From Burkholderiaceae bacterium (GTDB lineage Bacteria; Pseudomonadota; Gammaproteobacteria; Burkholderiales; Burkholderiaceae): DNA of 12,715 nt. The stretch is from assembly GCA_947470165.1 (NCBI GenBank), contig CANISN010000027.1, forward strand, positions 1-12,715. The letters run 5' to 3'. The notes below the pieces were generated by a model. The model searched no databases and was not told the DNA's origin. It worked only from the letters and a program-made list of their open reading frames with translations. How positions within the stretch are numbered: the stretch's first letter is position 1; every line of letters begins with the position of its first letter. Of the stretch, positions 1-7,683 are shown piece by piece. Both the position numbers and the translations under genes were made by a program.

Positions 1-605
1 TAAATGACACCATTGTTGCTTGGGGTATGAATGGTGAAATGTTGAGACCAGAAAATGGCTTTCCTTTACGCTTGGTCGTACCAGGGGTTCAGGGTGTGAG
101 CTGGGTGAAATGGCTCCGTCGTCTAGAGGTAGGTGATATGCCTTGGAATTCAAAAGATGAGGCCGTTCATTACATTGAACTCATGCCAAATGGCGATCAT
201 CGACAATACGCCTCCATCCAAGAATGCAAATCCGTCATTACAACCCCATCAGGCGGTCAGCAGCTTTTAGATAAGGGCTTTTATAACGTGAGTGGCATGG
301 CCTGGTCAGGCCGTGGAAAAGTTAAGCGTGTAGATGTTTCTTTTGATGGCGGTAACAACTGGCGTACAGCGCGTCTTGAAACACCTATTCTGACAAAGTC
401 GATTACCCGCTTCAATATTGACTGGGTATGGGATGGCTCGCCAGCGATTATGCAATCGAGAGCTATGGACGATACTGGCTATATTCAACCCTCTATTAAG
501 GCGCTCCGCAATGTTCGTGGTACCCGATCCATTTATCACAACAATGCAATTCAATCCTGGAAATTGGATTTAAACGGTGAGGTGAGCAATGTTCAAGTTG
601 GATAA
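1..605 (+). CDS. soxC: SoxC, sulfite dehydrogenase molybdopterin subunit (3' part only)
   Basis: This is the C-terminal part of SoxC, the molybdenum-cofactor subunit of periplasmic Sox(CD)2, which oxidises the sulfane sulfur left on SoxY after SoxB has acted. The frame is open from the left edge (first full codon at 3) to TAA at 603-605, giving about 200 visible residues. That is roughly half of a usual SoxC, so the Tat signal and the cysteine that ligates Mo lie outside. Visible features are the sulfite-oxidase-type stretch NGFPLRLVVPGVQGVSWVKW, followed by the Mo-co dimerisation domain with SGRGKVKRVDVSFDGG. The Met codon at 27 is internal, not a start. The gene ends 17 bases inside soxD, which implies co-translation. 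The identity rests on these motifs plus the soxD partner immediately downstream. Confidence 0.96.
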   Translation, partial: NDTIVAWGMNGEMLRPENGFPLRLVVPGVQGVSWVKWLRRLEVGDMPWNSKDEAVHYIELMPNGDHRQYASIQECKSVITTPSGGQQLLDKGFYNVSGMAWSGRGKVKRVDVSFDGGNNWRTARLETPILTKSITRFNIDWVWDGSPAIMQSRAMDDTGYIQPSIKALRNVRGTRSIYHNNAIQSWKLDLNGEVSNVQVG

Positions 606-1668
606 ATTTAGTGTCCGCTTAAGTGTTGCATTGTTATTTGCCTGCAATGTTCAGTTGATTTATGCGCAGTCAAACTCTGCTAAATACCCTGGCATTGGGA
701 GAACGGCTACAGCTGCAGAAGTTGCCGCTTGGGATATTGATGTACGTCCAGACTTTAAGGGTCTTCCAAAAGGATCTGGTTCAGTAGCTAAGGGACAAGA
801 TATTTGGGAGGCAAAGTGCGCAAATTGTCATGGCACCTTCGGAGAGTCAAATGAAATTTTTACCCCCATCGCTGGCGGAACCACGAATGATGACATAAAG
901 AGTGGACGAGTAGCATCCCTAAAGGATACGAAACAGCCACAAAGAACTACTTTGATGAAGGTTCCTACCGTATCTACCTTGTGGGATTACATCTATCGAG
1001 CGATGCCATGGAACGCCCCAAGGTCCTTAACGCCTGATGATACCTATGCCTTGGTAGCCTTCATTTTGAGTCTTGGTGAAATCGTCCCAGATAACTATGT
1101 TCTGAGCGATAAAAATATTGCCGATGTCAAAATGCCTAACCGTAACGGCATGACGACAAAGCATGGCTTCTGGAGTGTGACTGGTAAGCCTGATGTCAAT
1201 GGCAATGCCTGTATGAATAACTGCGTTTCGTTTGTACAGATTGGTTCTACCTTGCCGGACTTTGCACGTAATGCCCATGAGAATATTGAAGAGCAAAATC
1301 GCTTGTATGGCCCATATCGTGGCGCTGATACTACTAAGCCACCTATTAAGCAATTACCTGGCTCTGCTGGGGTTGGTTTAGCTCATGCTGCCGATACGCA
1401 TTCTTCAGCCGCAAAGGGTCCTGCAGCACTATTTAAGAATGAAAACTGTTCAGCTTGTCACGCCCCAAATGCAAAGCTAGTGGGGCCCTCTATATCTGAT
1501 GTTGCCAAAAAATATGAGGGTCAAAGCGAATCCCTGGATAAGCTCATGGCCAAGGTTAAAGTGGGTGGCGCTGGTGTTTGGGGCCCAATCCCTATGCCAG
1601 CGCAGGCTCAGCTTTCTGATGAAGATCGCAAGACTTTGGTGGTTTGGATGCTATCGGGTGGTAAATAA
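589..1668 (+). CDS. soxD: SoxD, diheme cytochrome c subunit of sulfane dehydrogenase
   Basis: SoxD takes electrons from SoxC and passes them to periplasmic cytochromes. The 359-residue product has a signal peptide (about residues 1-27, ending YAQS). It has two c-type heme sites, C77-A-N-C80-H81 and C287-S-A-C290-H291. Likely axial methionines are M139 in RAMPWNAP and M336 in WGPIPMPAQ. The second heme domain has the cytochrome c551-like GPSISDVAKKY stretch. A C208/C212 pair lies between the domains and may form a disulfide (inference). The length is close to the family norm. The ATG at 589 is preceded by a GAGG ribosome site at 579-582 and lies inside the soxC end. An 84-base gap follows before soxY. 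Confidence 0.96.
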   Translation: MFKLDKFSVRLSVALLFACNVQLIYAQSNSAKYPGIGRTATAAEVAAWDIDVRPDFKGLPKGSGSVAKGQDIWEAKCANCHGTFGESNEIFTPIAGGTTNDDIKSGRVASLKDTKQPQRTTLMKVPTVSTLWDYIYRAMPWNAPRSLTPDDTYALVAFILSLGEIVPDNYVLSDKNIADVKMPNRNGMTTKHGFWSVTGKPDVNGNACMNNCVSFVQIGSTLPDFARNAHENIEEQNRLYGPYRGADTTKPPIKQLPGSAGVGLAHAADTHSSAAKGPAALFKNENCSACHAPNAKLVGPSISDVAKKYEGQSESLDKLMAKVKVGGAGVWGPIPMPAQAQLSDEDRKTLVVWMLSGGK

Positions 1669-1752
1669 GGGGTGAATTCAGTAGTAAATTAACGGTTTTA
1701 ATGCAAAATAGTCTATAAGTTAACAAAAGCAAAGATTAATAAAGGAGTTTTT

Positions 1753-2205
1753 ATGAATGATCAACGTCGCAGTCTATTGAAGTACTCAGCAGTATTTGGT
1801 CTGATGGCCTCAACTGGACTTATCAGCTTAGCGCAGGCGCAAGAGTGGAATAAGGCGGCATTCGAAGGCAAGAGCTTGGATGACGTATTTAAAATCCTTA
1901 GCTCGGGTAGCCCAGAAAAATCGGCTGCTGTGACTTTGAATGCCCCAGATATTGCTGAAAATGGTGCAGTGGTTCCAGTCGGTATTTCGACCACATTAAA
2001 AGCAGAGCAAATGGCTATTTTGGTTGAAAAAAATCCAAGTGCATTGGCTGCACAATTTTTCATCCCTGCAGGTACAGACTCTTTTGTAACTACTCGTATC
2101 AAGATGGGTCAAACATCCAATGTTTATGCTTTGGTAAAGGCTGATGGCAAATGGAATATGAGTGTTAAAGAGGTCAAGGTAACGCTGGGTGGTTGCGGCG
2201 GTTAA
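1753..2205 (+). CDS. soxY: SoxY, sulfur-carrier subunit
   Basis: SoxY carries the pathway intermediates covalently on its C-terminal cysteine while SoxAX, SoxB and SoxCD act in turn in the periplasm. The 150-residue product ends in the diagnostic swinging arm GGCGG. C148 is the only cysteine in the protein. The N terminus carries a twin-arginine motif (DQRRSLLK) and a hydrophobic stretch ending AQAQ, so it should be exported folded by Tat, together with SoxZ. The start has a strong AAAGGAG site at 1741-1747. The 84 bases upstream are AT-rich and are the only sizeable gap in the sox block. They could hold a promoter or operator, although I could not define one convincingly. Confidence 0.97.
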   Translation: MNDQRRSLLKYSAVFGLMASTGLISLAQAQEWNKAAFEGKSLDDVFKILSSGSPEKSAAVTLNAPDIAENGAVVPVGISTTLKAEQMAILVEKNPSALAAQFFIPAGTDSFVTTRIKMGQTSNVYALVKADGKWNMSVKEVKVTLGGCGG

Positions 2206-2260
2206 TGTCTTAGCAAGTTAGTAGACAAAATTCATTTATATAGAATAAAAGAGGAACAAA

Positions 2261-2569
2261 ATGGCTGATCCAATGCGCGTAAGAGCTGCTGAAAATGGCG
2301 GTACTGTAGACGTAAAAATTTTGATGAAACACGATATGGAATCAGGGCAGCGTAAAGACGCAGCTGGCAAAACTATTCCTCAGTGGTTTATCAGCACTAT
2401 TAATGTGAAAGCCAACGGCAAAGATGTATTTAATGGTCAATTTGGTCCAGCGGTTTCTAAAGACCCATTTTTGAACTTTAAGTACAAAGGCGCTAAGGGT
2501 GACAAGATTACAGTCACCTGGATTGATAACAAGGCTGACAAGCGTACCGACGAAGCTACCGTTTCTTAA
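2261..2569 (+). CDS. soxZ: SoxZ, partner of the SoxY sulfur carrier
   Basis: SoxZ pairs with SoxY to form the SoxYZ carrier complex. The 102-residue product has no signal peptide and no cysteine, as expected for a protein that is exported bound to Tat-targeted SoxY. The sequence matches the family throughout, with VDVKILMKHDMESGQRKD early and the Ig-like strand motifs GPAVSKDPF and GDKITVTWIDN later. GAGGA at 2251-2255 precedes the ATG by five bases. It lies 55 bases after soxY and 56 bases before soxA, consistent with one operon. Confidence 0.96.
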   Translation: MADPMRVRAAENGGTVDVKILMKHDMESGQRKDAAGKTIPQWFISTINVKANGKDVFNGQFGPAVSKDPFLNFKYKGAKGDKITVTWIDNKADKRTDEATVS

Positions 2570-2625
2570 TTTGCTTTTTGCTTTAATAATTTTTCACCGC
2601 CTCCGTGGTTTTGAAAGGGTAGGAA

Positions 2626-3441
2626 ATGCAGCGTAAATTGACCTTAGGGTTAGCTACTGGCTTAGTGGTAACTTTATTAACAATGACATCCTCAGTCTTT
2701 GCACAAAAAAGTGCTACAGACGATATAGCTAAATATCGCGAGATGATCGCTGATGGCAACCCATCAGAACTTTATGAGGCTGCTGGTGAAGACTTATGGA
2801 AAAAACCAGCTGGGCCGAAAAATGCCACCCTTGAAAAGTGCGATTTAGGACTTGGTGCCGGCGTTGTTAAAGGAGCCGCAGCACAATTGCCGCGCTACTT
2901 TAAGGATACCAACAAGGTGCAGGATCTAGAGTCTCGCTTGATGACTTGTATGCAGGTCTTACAAGGCCGTGATCCACAAGAAATGATTGACGCAGTATTT
3001 CAGAAGGGCCCTAAGAAGGATATGGAGGCAATTGTTGCTTATGTTGTGACCCTATCTAAAGGTGACAAGATTAAAGTGAGCACAGCGCATCCAAAAGAAA
3101 AAGAGATGTATGACTTAGGTAAACGTGCTTTTTTCTTTCAAGGTGGTCCAATGGATTTCTCATGCGCATCTTGCCATGCTGAAAATGGTAAGCGCATTCG
3201 CCTTCAGGATTTGCCAAATATTACTGAGCAAAAGGGTGCCGCGATGGGTTGGGGCTATTGGCCAGCTTATCGCGTATCCAGTGGTCAATTTTGGACAATG
3301 CAACAACGTTTGAATGATTGCTACCGTCAACAGCGTTTTCCATTCCCGATTTATGGCTCAGACGTGACAATTGCCTTATCAATGTATATGGCCAAGACCG
3401 CTAATGGCGGCACTGTTGAAACGCCTGGATTAAAGCGCTAA
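2626..3441 (+). CDS. soxA: SoxA, catalytic cytochrome c subunit of SoxAX (monoheme type)
   Basis: SoxA with SoxX joins thiosulfate to the SoxY cysteine, releasing two electrons. The 271-residue product has a Sec signal peptide (about 1-26, ending SSVFAQ). It has a single heme site at C180-A-S-C183-H184. The catalytic cysteine is C232 in NDCYRQQRFP, the residue that carries the persulfide ligand in SoxA. The N-terminal domain keeps two cysteines (C72 in EKCDLG and C108 in LMTCMQ) where diheme SoxA would have a second heme. A disulfide there is typical of the monoheme class. Ribosome site AAAGG lies at 2614-2618. Fifteen bases separate it from the annotated longest soxX frame. Confidence 0.96.
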   Translation: MQRKLTLGLATGLVVTLLTMTSSVFAQKSATDDIAKYREMIADGNPSELYEAAGEDLWKKPAGPKNATLEKCDLGLGAGVVKGAAAQLPRYFKDTNKVQDLESRLMTCMQVLQGRDPQEMIDAVFQKGPKKDMEAIVAYVVTLSKGDKIKVSTAHPKEKEMYDLGKRAFFFQGGPMDFSCASCHAENGKRIRLQDLPNITEQKGAAMGWGYWPAYRVSSGQFWTMQQRLNDCYRQQRFPFPIYGSDVTIALSMYMAKTANGGTVETPGLKR

Positions 3442-3447
3442 TTAGAT

Positions 3448-3453
3448 AAGAGA
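3448..3453 (+). promoter_or_regulatory. Ribosome binding site that decides the soxX start
   Basis: AAGAGA ends two bases before the first ATG (3456) but eight bases before the second in-frame ATG (3462). The spacing favours translation from 3462. The two ATGs lie in the palindrome CATGATCATG (3455-3464). Confidence 0.5.
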
Positions 3454-3461
3454 CCATGATC

Positions 3462-4100
3462 ATGAAAAAAACTAACATCAAAAAGCTCTTAGCTATTACT
3501 GGATTCATCCTTACTTCAAGTCTGATCCACAACGCTGCAGTTGCCCAGCAAAAGAATGATCCTAAGTTCAATAAGATGATTCAAGATAGTTTTAGAGCTG
3601 AAGGCATTGCTGGCCTTGACCGTATTGATCAAGATGCGACACAGAAATTCTGTTCCGATACCCAATTTGCTAATAGCAAAAAAGGTGAGGCTATGAGGGT
3701 GAAGATCCAAAAAATCAATATGGATACGATTAAGCAACCCTCTGATGGTAACTATATTGGCGACTGGAAGGCCGGTGAACGTATTGCTCAAAGTGGTCGT
3801 GGTGCCACCTGGACCGATAAAGCAGATGCCGCTGTTGGAGGTGGTTGTTATAACTGTCATGCAATCGACCCCAAAGAAATTTCTCATGGGAATATTGGCC
3901 CATCCTTATCTGGATATGGAAAACTTCGAGGTTATTCGCAAGAAATTATTACTTACACATGGAACCGCATTAATAATTCCAAGGCATATAACGCCTGCAG
4001 CAATATGCCTCGATTTGGACACTTTAAACTCTTAAACGAAAAGCAAATGCAAGATGTGATGGCATTGCTGCTTGATCCAGAGTCGCCTGTAAATAAATAA
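3462..4100 (+). CDS. soxX: SoxX, monoheme cytochrome c subunit of SoxAX
   Basis: SoxX takes the electrons produced when SoxA conjugates thiosulfate to SoxY. I start it at 3462 rather than at the in-frame ATG at 3456, because only 3462 has proper ribosome-site spacing. The product is then 212 residues. It begins with a lysine-rich signal peptide (MKKTNIKKLL, ending about AAVAQQ). It has one heme site, CYNCH (C129, C132, H133), and the downstream axial methionine in NMPRFG (M182). Two more cysteines, C64 and C179, could pair. The HGNIGPSLSGYG stretch after the heme is typical of SoxX. The length fits the longer SoxX class found with monoheme SoxA. A terminator-like hairpin follows the stop at once. 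Confidence 0.95.
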   Translation: MKKTNIKKLLAITGFILTSSLIHNAAVAQQKNDPKFNKMIQDSFRAEGIAGLDRIDQDATQKFCSDTQFANSKKGEAMRVKIQKINMDTIKQPSDGNYIGDWKAGERIAQSGRGATWTDKADAAVGGGCYNCHAIDPKEISHGNIGPSLSGYGKLRGYSQEIITYTWNRINNSKAYNACSNMPRFGHFKLLNEKQMQDVMALLLDPESPVNK

Positions 4101-4107
4101 CGTATTT

Positions 4108-4133
4108 AAAAGCAGGCCGAAAGGCCTGTTTTC
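4108..4133 (+). terminator. Intrinsic terminator-like hairpin between soxX and soxB
   Basis: A perfect 6-bp GC-rich stem (CAGGCC 4113-4118, GGCCTG 4123-4128) encloses a GAAA tetraloop and is followed by TTTTC. Flanking A and T runs (4108-4111, 4129-4132) can lengthen the stem through a G-T pair. Position and shape fit a rho-independent terminator or a stabilising 3' hairpin for the soxCDYZAX message. Only 20 bases remain before the soxB ATG, and they include its ribosome site. Some read-through, or a promoter inside soxX, is therefore needed for soxB expression. Confidence 0.7.
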
Positions 4134-4148
4134 TTAAGAGGATTAATA

Positions 4149-5879
4149 ATGTCTTTAAATCGCCGTGAGTTTTTGCAAGCTTTAGCTATCGCGTCTGCTG
4201 GCGGAATGAGTTTGCAATCGAATTTAGCTGGTGCACAAACTACAGCCAAAAAATTCTACGACCTACCAAAATTTGGCAATGTCCATTTTCTGCATTTCAC
4301 AGATTGTCATGCTCAACTTTTACCGATCTATTTCCGTGAACCCAATGTTAATTTAGGGATCAGCGGGCAGGAAGGTAAGACACCCCATTTGGTAGGCGAA
4401 TACTTTCTCAAGGCCAATGGTATTGCTAGGGGTACACGAGATGCCCATGCCTTTACCTACTTAGATTACGTAGCGGCTGCGCAAAATTACGGCAAGATGG
4501 GTGGCTTTGCCCATATGGCTACTCTAATCAAGCAGATTAAAGCAAGCCGTCCCGGCGCATTGTTATTGGATGGTGGCGATACTTGGCAGGGCTCAGGTAC
4601 GGCGCTCTGGACTAATGGCCAGGACATGGTTGAAGCAGCTTTGTTATTAGGCGTTGATGTCATGACACCTCACTGGGAGATGACTCTAGGTGAGAAGCGT
4701 GTCATGGAAATCGTCAATGGTGATTTCAAGGGCAAAGTGTCTTTCATTGCTCAAAATATTAAGACAGCTGATTTTGGTGACTCTGTATTTAACCCTTACG
4801 TAATGAAGGTGCAGAACGGCATTCAGGTAGCTATCATTGGTCAAGCATTTCCGTATACACCGATTGCTAATCCGCGTTACTTTACCCCCGACTGGACTTT
4901 TGGTATTCAAGAAGAAAATTTACAAAAGACCATCAATGAAGTGAAGTCAAAGGGAGCAAAGGTTGTGGTCTTGCTTTCACACAACGGAATGGATGTGGAC
5001 TTGAAGATGGCCTCACGTGTCACTGGTCTTGATGCAATTATGGGTGGTCACACACACGATGGGGTGCCGACTCCAGTGAAAGTTAAAAATTCAGGTGGGG
5101 TGACCTTGGTAACTAATGCTGGTTCAAACAGCAAGTTTTTAGGTGTGCTTGATTTTGATGTGAAGGGTGGCAAGCCAGTTGATTTTCGTTATAAGCTCTT
5201 TCCAATCTTCTCGAATATGATCCCAGCAGATCCTGCCATGAATAAGCTGATTACTAAAGTGAGAGCTCCTTACGAAACTAAGCTCAATGAAAAGCTAGCT
5301 ACTACTGATGGTCTCTTATATCGTCGCGGTAACTTCAACGGTAGTTTTGATCAATTAATATTGGATGGACTAATGGCGCAGAAGAATGCAGAAATTGCAT
5401 TCTCTCCAGGGTTCCGTTGGGGTACAAGTTTATTGCCAGGGCAAGCCATCACACGTGAAAACTTGCTAGATCAAACTGCTATTACCTATCCCTTTACAAC
5501 AGTCACCAATATGACTGGCGAAACAATTAAAACCATCCTTGAAGATGTTGCCGACAACTTGTTTAATCCTGATCCCTATTACCAACAGGGTGGTGATATG
5601 GTGCGTGTAGGTGGTATGCAATATACGATCGATCCAGTTGCATCGGTAGGCAAGCGCATTAGCGATATGCGCTTAAATGGCAAGGACATTGATCCAAGTA
5701 AAACTTATAAAGTAGCAGGCTGGGCCCCAGTAAGCGAAGATGCTAAGAACGCAGGTGGTGAACCTATCTGGGATGTCATGGAAAGACACTTACGTGATGT
5801 GAAGGTTGTCAAAGCAGTTAAGCTAAACGAGCCAATTATCAAAGGCGTCAAAAATAATCCTGGGATGGTTTCATTATGA
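4149..5879 (+). CDS. soxB: SoxB, dimanganese thiosulfohydrolase
   Basis: SoxB hydrolyses the SoxY-bound S-thiosulfonate and releases sulfate. The 576-residue product starts with a twin-arginine signal (LNRREFLQ, then a hydrophobic stretch to about residue 30), so it is a Tat substrate. The metallophosphatase fold of the 5'-nucleotidase family is clear. It shows TDCHAQL (D52, H54), DGGDTWQGS (D144), an HWE motif at 175-177 in the place of the nucleotidase NHE, SHNGMD (H278), and GGHTHDG (H301, H303). The C-terminal nucleotidase-like domain spans about 325-560. HWE is preceded by proline (TPHWEMTLG) where I recall glycine in many SoxB proteins. AAGAGGA at 4136-4142 is a strong ribosome site. 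The stop overlaps the next start (ATGA), so the two genes are probably translationally coupled. Confidence 0.97.
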   Translation: MSLNRREFLQALAIASAGGMSLQSNLAGAQTTAKKFYDLPKFGNVHFLHFTDCHAQLLPIYFREPNVNLGISGQEGKTPHLVGEYFLKANGIARGTRDAHAFTYLDYVAAAQNYGKMGGFAHMATLIKQIKASRPGALLLDGGDTWQGSGTALWTNGQDMVEAALLLGVDVMTPHWEMTLGEKRVMEIVNGDFKGKVSFIAQNIKTADFGDSVFNPYVMKVQNGIQVAIIGQAFPYTPIANPRYFTPDWTFGIQEENLQKTINEVKSKGAKVVVLLSHNGMDVDLKMASRVTGLDAIMGGHTHDGVPTPVKVKNSGGVTLVTNAGSNSKFLGVLDFDVKGGKPVDFRYKLFPIFSNMIPADPAMNKLITKVRAPYETKLNEKLATTDGLLYRRGNFNGSFDQLILDGLMAQKNAEIAFSPGFRWGTSLLPGQAITRENLLDQTAITYPFTTVTNMTGETIKTILEDVADNLFNPDPYYQQGGDMVRVGGMQYTIDPVASVGKRISDMRLNGKDIDPSKTYKVAGWAPVSEDAKNAGGEPIWDVMERHLRDVKVVKAVKLNEPIIKGVKNNPGMVSL

Positions 5880-6313
5880 AAAAAATCGCACTTGACATCT
5901 CATCTGCTCTATTAATTGCTCTCGCGTCTCTTGTAACTCCTGCTATTGCTGCTGGACCTACAGAAGTGGTGTATCACATTGATGATGCTGAATCTCAGGG
6001 AATTAAAGGTTTACGTAATATTCGTAACCATCTAGATGTCGCACCTCAAACCAAGATTATTGTAGTTACGCACGCTAATGGTGTAGATATCATGATGGAA
6101 GGCGCCAAGGATAAAAAGAATGGGATTGAATACGCACCCCTTGTTGGCGCATTGAAGTCTCGTGGCGTACGTTTTGAGGTTTGTGAAATTACCTTGAAAA
6201 ATCGTAATCTCAAGAAAGATCAATTCACACTCGATACTGACTTCACACCTTCGGGAGTTGTCAGGGTTGCTGATCTCCAACACCAAAATCGCTTTGCTTA
6301 TATCAAGCCTTAA
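5876..6313 (+). CDS. Secreted DsrE/DsrF-like single-cysteine protein
   Basis: The 145-residue product begins with a Sec signal peptide (about 1-26, ending AIAAGP). The mature part looks like the DsrE/F/TusD-like fold: a start strand VVYHIDD, the strand KIIVVTHANGVDIMM, and the family segment RGVRFEVCEITLKNRNL. C103 is the only cysteine of the protein and sits where DsrE-type proteins carry their sulfur-accepting cysteine. Known cytoplasmic DsrE proteins bind persulfide sulfur, and this one should act in the periplasm. The start codon overlaps the soxB stop by four bases (ATGA), tying its synthesis to SoxB. My inference is that it accepts or buffers sulfane sulfur from SoxYZ or a related donor. 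No specific gene name is justified. Confidence 0.8.
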   Translation: MKKIALDISSALLIALASLVTPAIAAGPTEVVYHIDDAESQGIKGLRNIRNHLDVAPQTKIIVVTHANGVDIMMEGAKDKKNGIEYAPLVGALKSRGVRFEVCEITLKNRNLKKDQFTLDTDFTPSGVVRVADLQHQNRFAYIKP

Positions 6314-6316
6314 ATA

Positions 6317-7285
6317 ATGGCTCAGAGAAAGATTGAAATGCGCGGTAGTTTTCTGCGCCTTCTTTTTTTTGGTTTTCTCACTCAACTTATCTTTATAGCA
6401 ATAGCCTATGCCGGGGATGATCTCCCTTTAAAGCCCATTCAAGTTGCGCCCCATACGTATTTTGTTCGAGGCTTACCTGAGCTAGGTAGCAGTCGAAACC
6501 AGAATTTTATTTCTAATGCTGGCTTTGTGATTACCCCGAAGGGAGTTGTCGTTATTGATGCATTGGGTTCTCCAGTGCTTGCCAAGACACTCATCAGCGA
6601 AATCAAAAAACTGACTTCTCAAAAAGTAGTTGCTGTTATCGTCACCCACTATCATGCTGACCATATTTATGGACTCCAGGAATTTAAAAAAATCGGCGCT
6701 AAGATTTATGCCCAGAATCAGGGGATAAGCTATCTGTCATCTGAACCTGCAAAACAGCGATTAATAGCATCACGTATTGACTTTGCCCCCTGGATTAATG
6801 CCGAGACTAAGTTAATTGGCGCCGATGTTTGGATAGATCAAAGTTACAGTCTGACTGTAGGTGGCGTAGATTTTAAAATCAGCCGCGTAGGACCAGCCCA
6901 TGCGCCTGAGGATTTGATGATTGATGTTCCCTCGGAAGGGGTGCTGTTTGCTGGTGATTTAGTATTCCGAGGTCGGATACCCTTTGTTGGAAATGCTGAT
7001 AGCAAGGGTTGGCTCTCAGCTTTAGATCAGATTGGACGCATTAATCCAAAAATTGTCATTCCCGGGCATGGTAATTACTCTATTAATCCCGTAGAAGACA
7101 TTCGTTTTACACGTGACTATTTGAAGTATTTAAGAGAGGCTATGACTACTGCTGCGATCAATATGGATCCTTTTGAGGAGGCTTACCAGCAGGCAGATTG
7201 GTCAGAATATGAAGGAATGCCTTTATTTAGGGCCGCTAATCGTATGAATGCCTATAACGTTTATCTCTCAATTCAGTCAGAATAA
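6317..7285 (+). CDS. Secreted SoxH-like metallo-beta-lactamase-fold hydrolase
   Basis: This 322-residue protein has an N-terminal signal peptide (hydrophobic core LLFFGFLTQLIFIAIAYAG) and a complete metallo-beta-lactamase metal site. The site is THYHADH (H111, H113, D115, H116), H195 in GPAHAPEDL, D214 in FAGDLVF, and H251 in IPGHGNY. GVVVIDALGSP before the metal motif and the position next to sox genes match the SoxH type. The physiological substrate of SoxH is not established. The longest frame is reported. The in-frame ATG at 6338 is a credible alternative, because GAGAAAG lies six bases upstream of it and it gives a more usual short signal peptide, whereas 6317 lacks a clear ribosome site. 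The gene begins three bases after the previous stop. Confidence 0.85.
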   Translation: MAQRKIEMRGSFLRLLFFGFLTQLIFIAIAYAGDDLPLKPIQVAPHTYFVRGLPELGSSRNQNFISNAGFVITPKGVVVIDALGSPVLAKTLISEIKKLTSQKVVAVIVTHYHADHIYGLQEFKKIGAKIYAQNQGISYLSSEPAKQRLIASRIDFAPWINAETKLIGADVWIDQSYSLTVGGVDFKISRVGPAHAPEDLMIDVPSEGVLFAGDLVFRGRIPFVGNADSKGWLSALDQIGRINPKIVIPGHGNYSINPVEDIRFTRDYLKYLREAMTTAAINMDPFEEAYQQADWSEYEGMPLFRAANRMNAYNVYLSIQSE

Positions 7286-7345
7286 GGCGGATTTCTCATC
7301 TGGGCTTTAAAATAGTCGTTTACTTGGCTAGATGACTGATTTCAA

Positions 7346-7660
7346 ATGAAATTCACACTATTAAAGCTTGTCCTGACCCTCATTACGCTATTTGGCGTGC
7401 ATTTATCTGTATATGCCGCGCCGGATTTTGCTCATGGTAAAAAAATTGATCAAGAAAAATGCTACGCATGCCATGCCAAGAAAACAGGTTTTGGTAACGG
7501 TGACATGATCTATACCCGGTCAGATAGGAAGGCAACAGACCTCAATAAATTGAAGTCGATGGTGGCTAGATGCAATACCGAATTGCGTCTTGATCTATTT
7601 CCAGAAGATGAGGCAGATGTAGTGGCCTTTCTCAACAAGCAGTTTTACAAATTTAAATAA
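7346..7660 (+). CDS. Small secreted monoheme cytochrome c
   Basis: The 104-residue precursor has a signal peptide (about 1-24, ending SVYAAP) and one c-type heme site, C39-Y-A-C42-H43. The mature protein is only about 80 residues. After the heme it has the pattern GNGDMIYTRSDRKA and then ARCNTELRLDLFPEDEADVV, ending near FYKFK. M54 or M72 could be the sixth heme ligand, and C76 is a free extra cysteine. It probably shuttles electrons in the periplasm, perhaps from SoxAX, SoxCD or the adjacent hydrolase to a terminal oxidase. The partner is not visible in the sequence. The gene sits 60 bases after the SoxH-like gene and 23 before the transporter. Confidence 0.85.
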   Translation: MKFTLLKLVLTLITLFGVHLSVYAAPDFAHGKKIDQEKCYACHAKKTGFGNGDMIYTRSDRKATDLNKLKSMVARCNTELRLDLFPEDEADVVAFLNKQFYKFK

Positions 7661-7683
7661 ATATTACCTAGAGAGTTTCAGGC

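Noticed and set aside
1689-1719. Possible sigma-70 promoter before soxY (TTAACG and TATAAG), with a short ATTAA/TTAAT inverted repeat
   Set aside because: The spacer is 19 bases, the -35 match is poor and AT-rich DNA yields such matches by chance. The gap may be regulatory, but the site is not supported.
2206-2227. TGTCT/AGACA inverted repeat between soxY and soxZ
   Set aside because: A 5-bp arm with a 12-base loop is expected by chance. No T tract follows.
2626-3441. Missing second heme in SoxA as a defect
   Set aside because: Monoheme SoxA with a cysteine pair in place of the N-terminal heme is an established class, and the catalytic C232 and its heme are intact.
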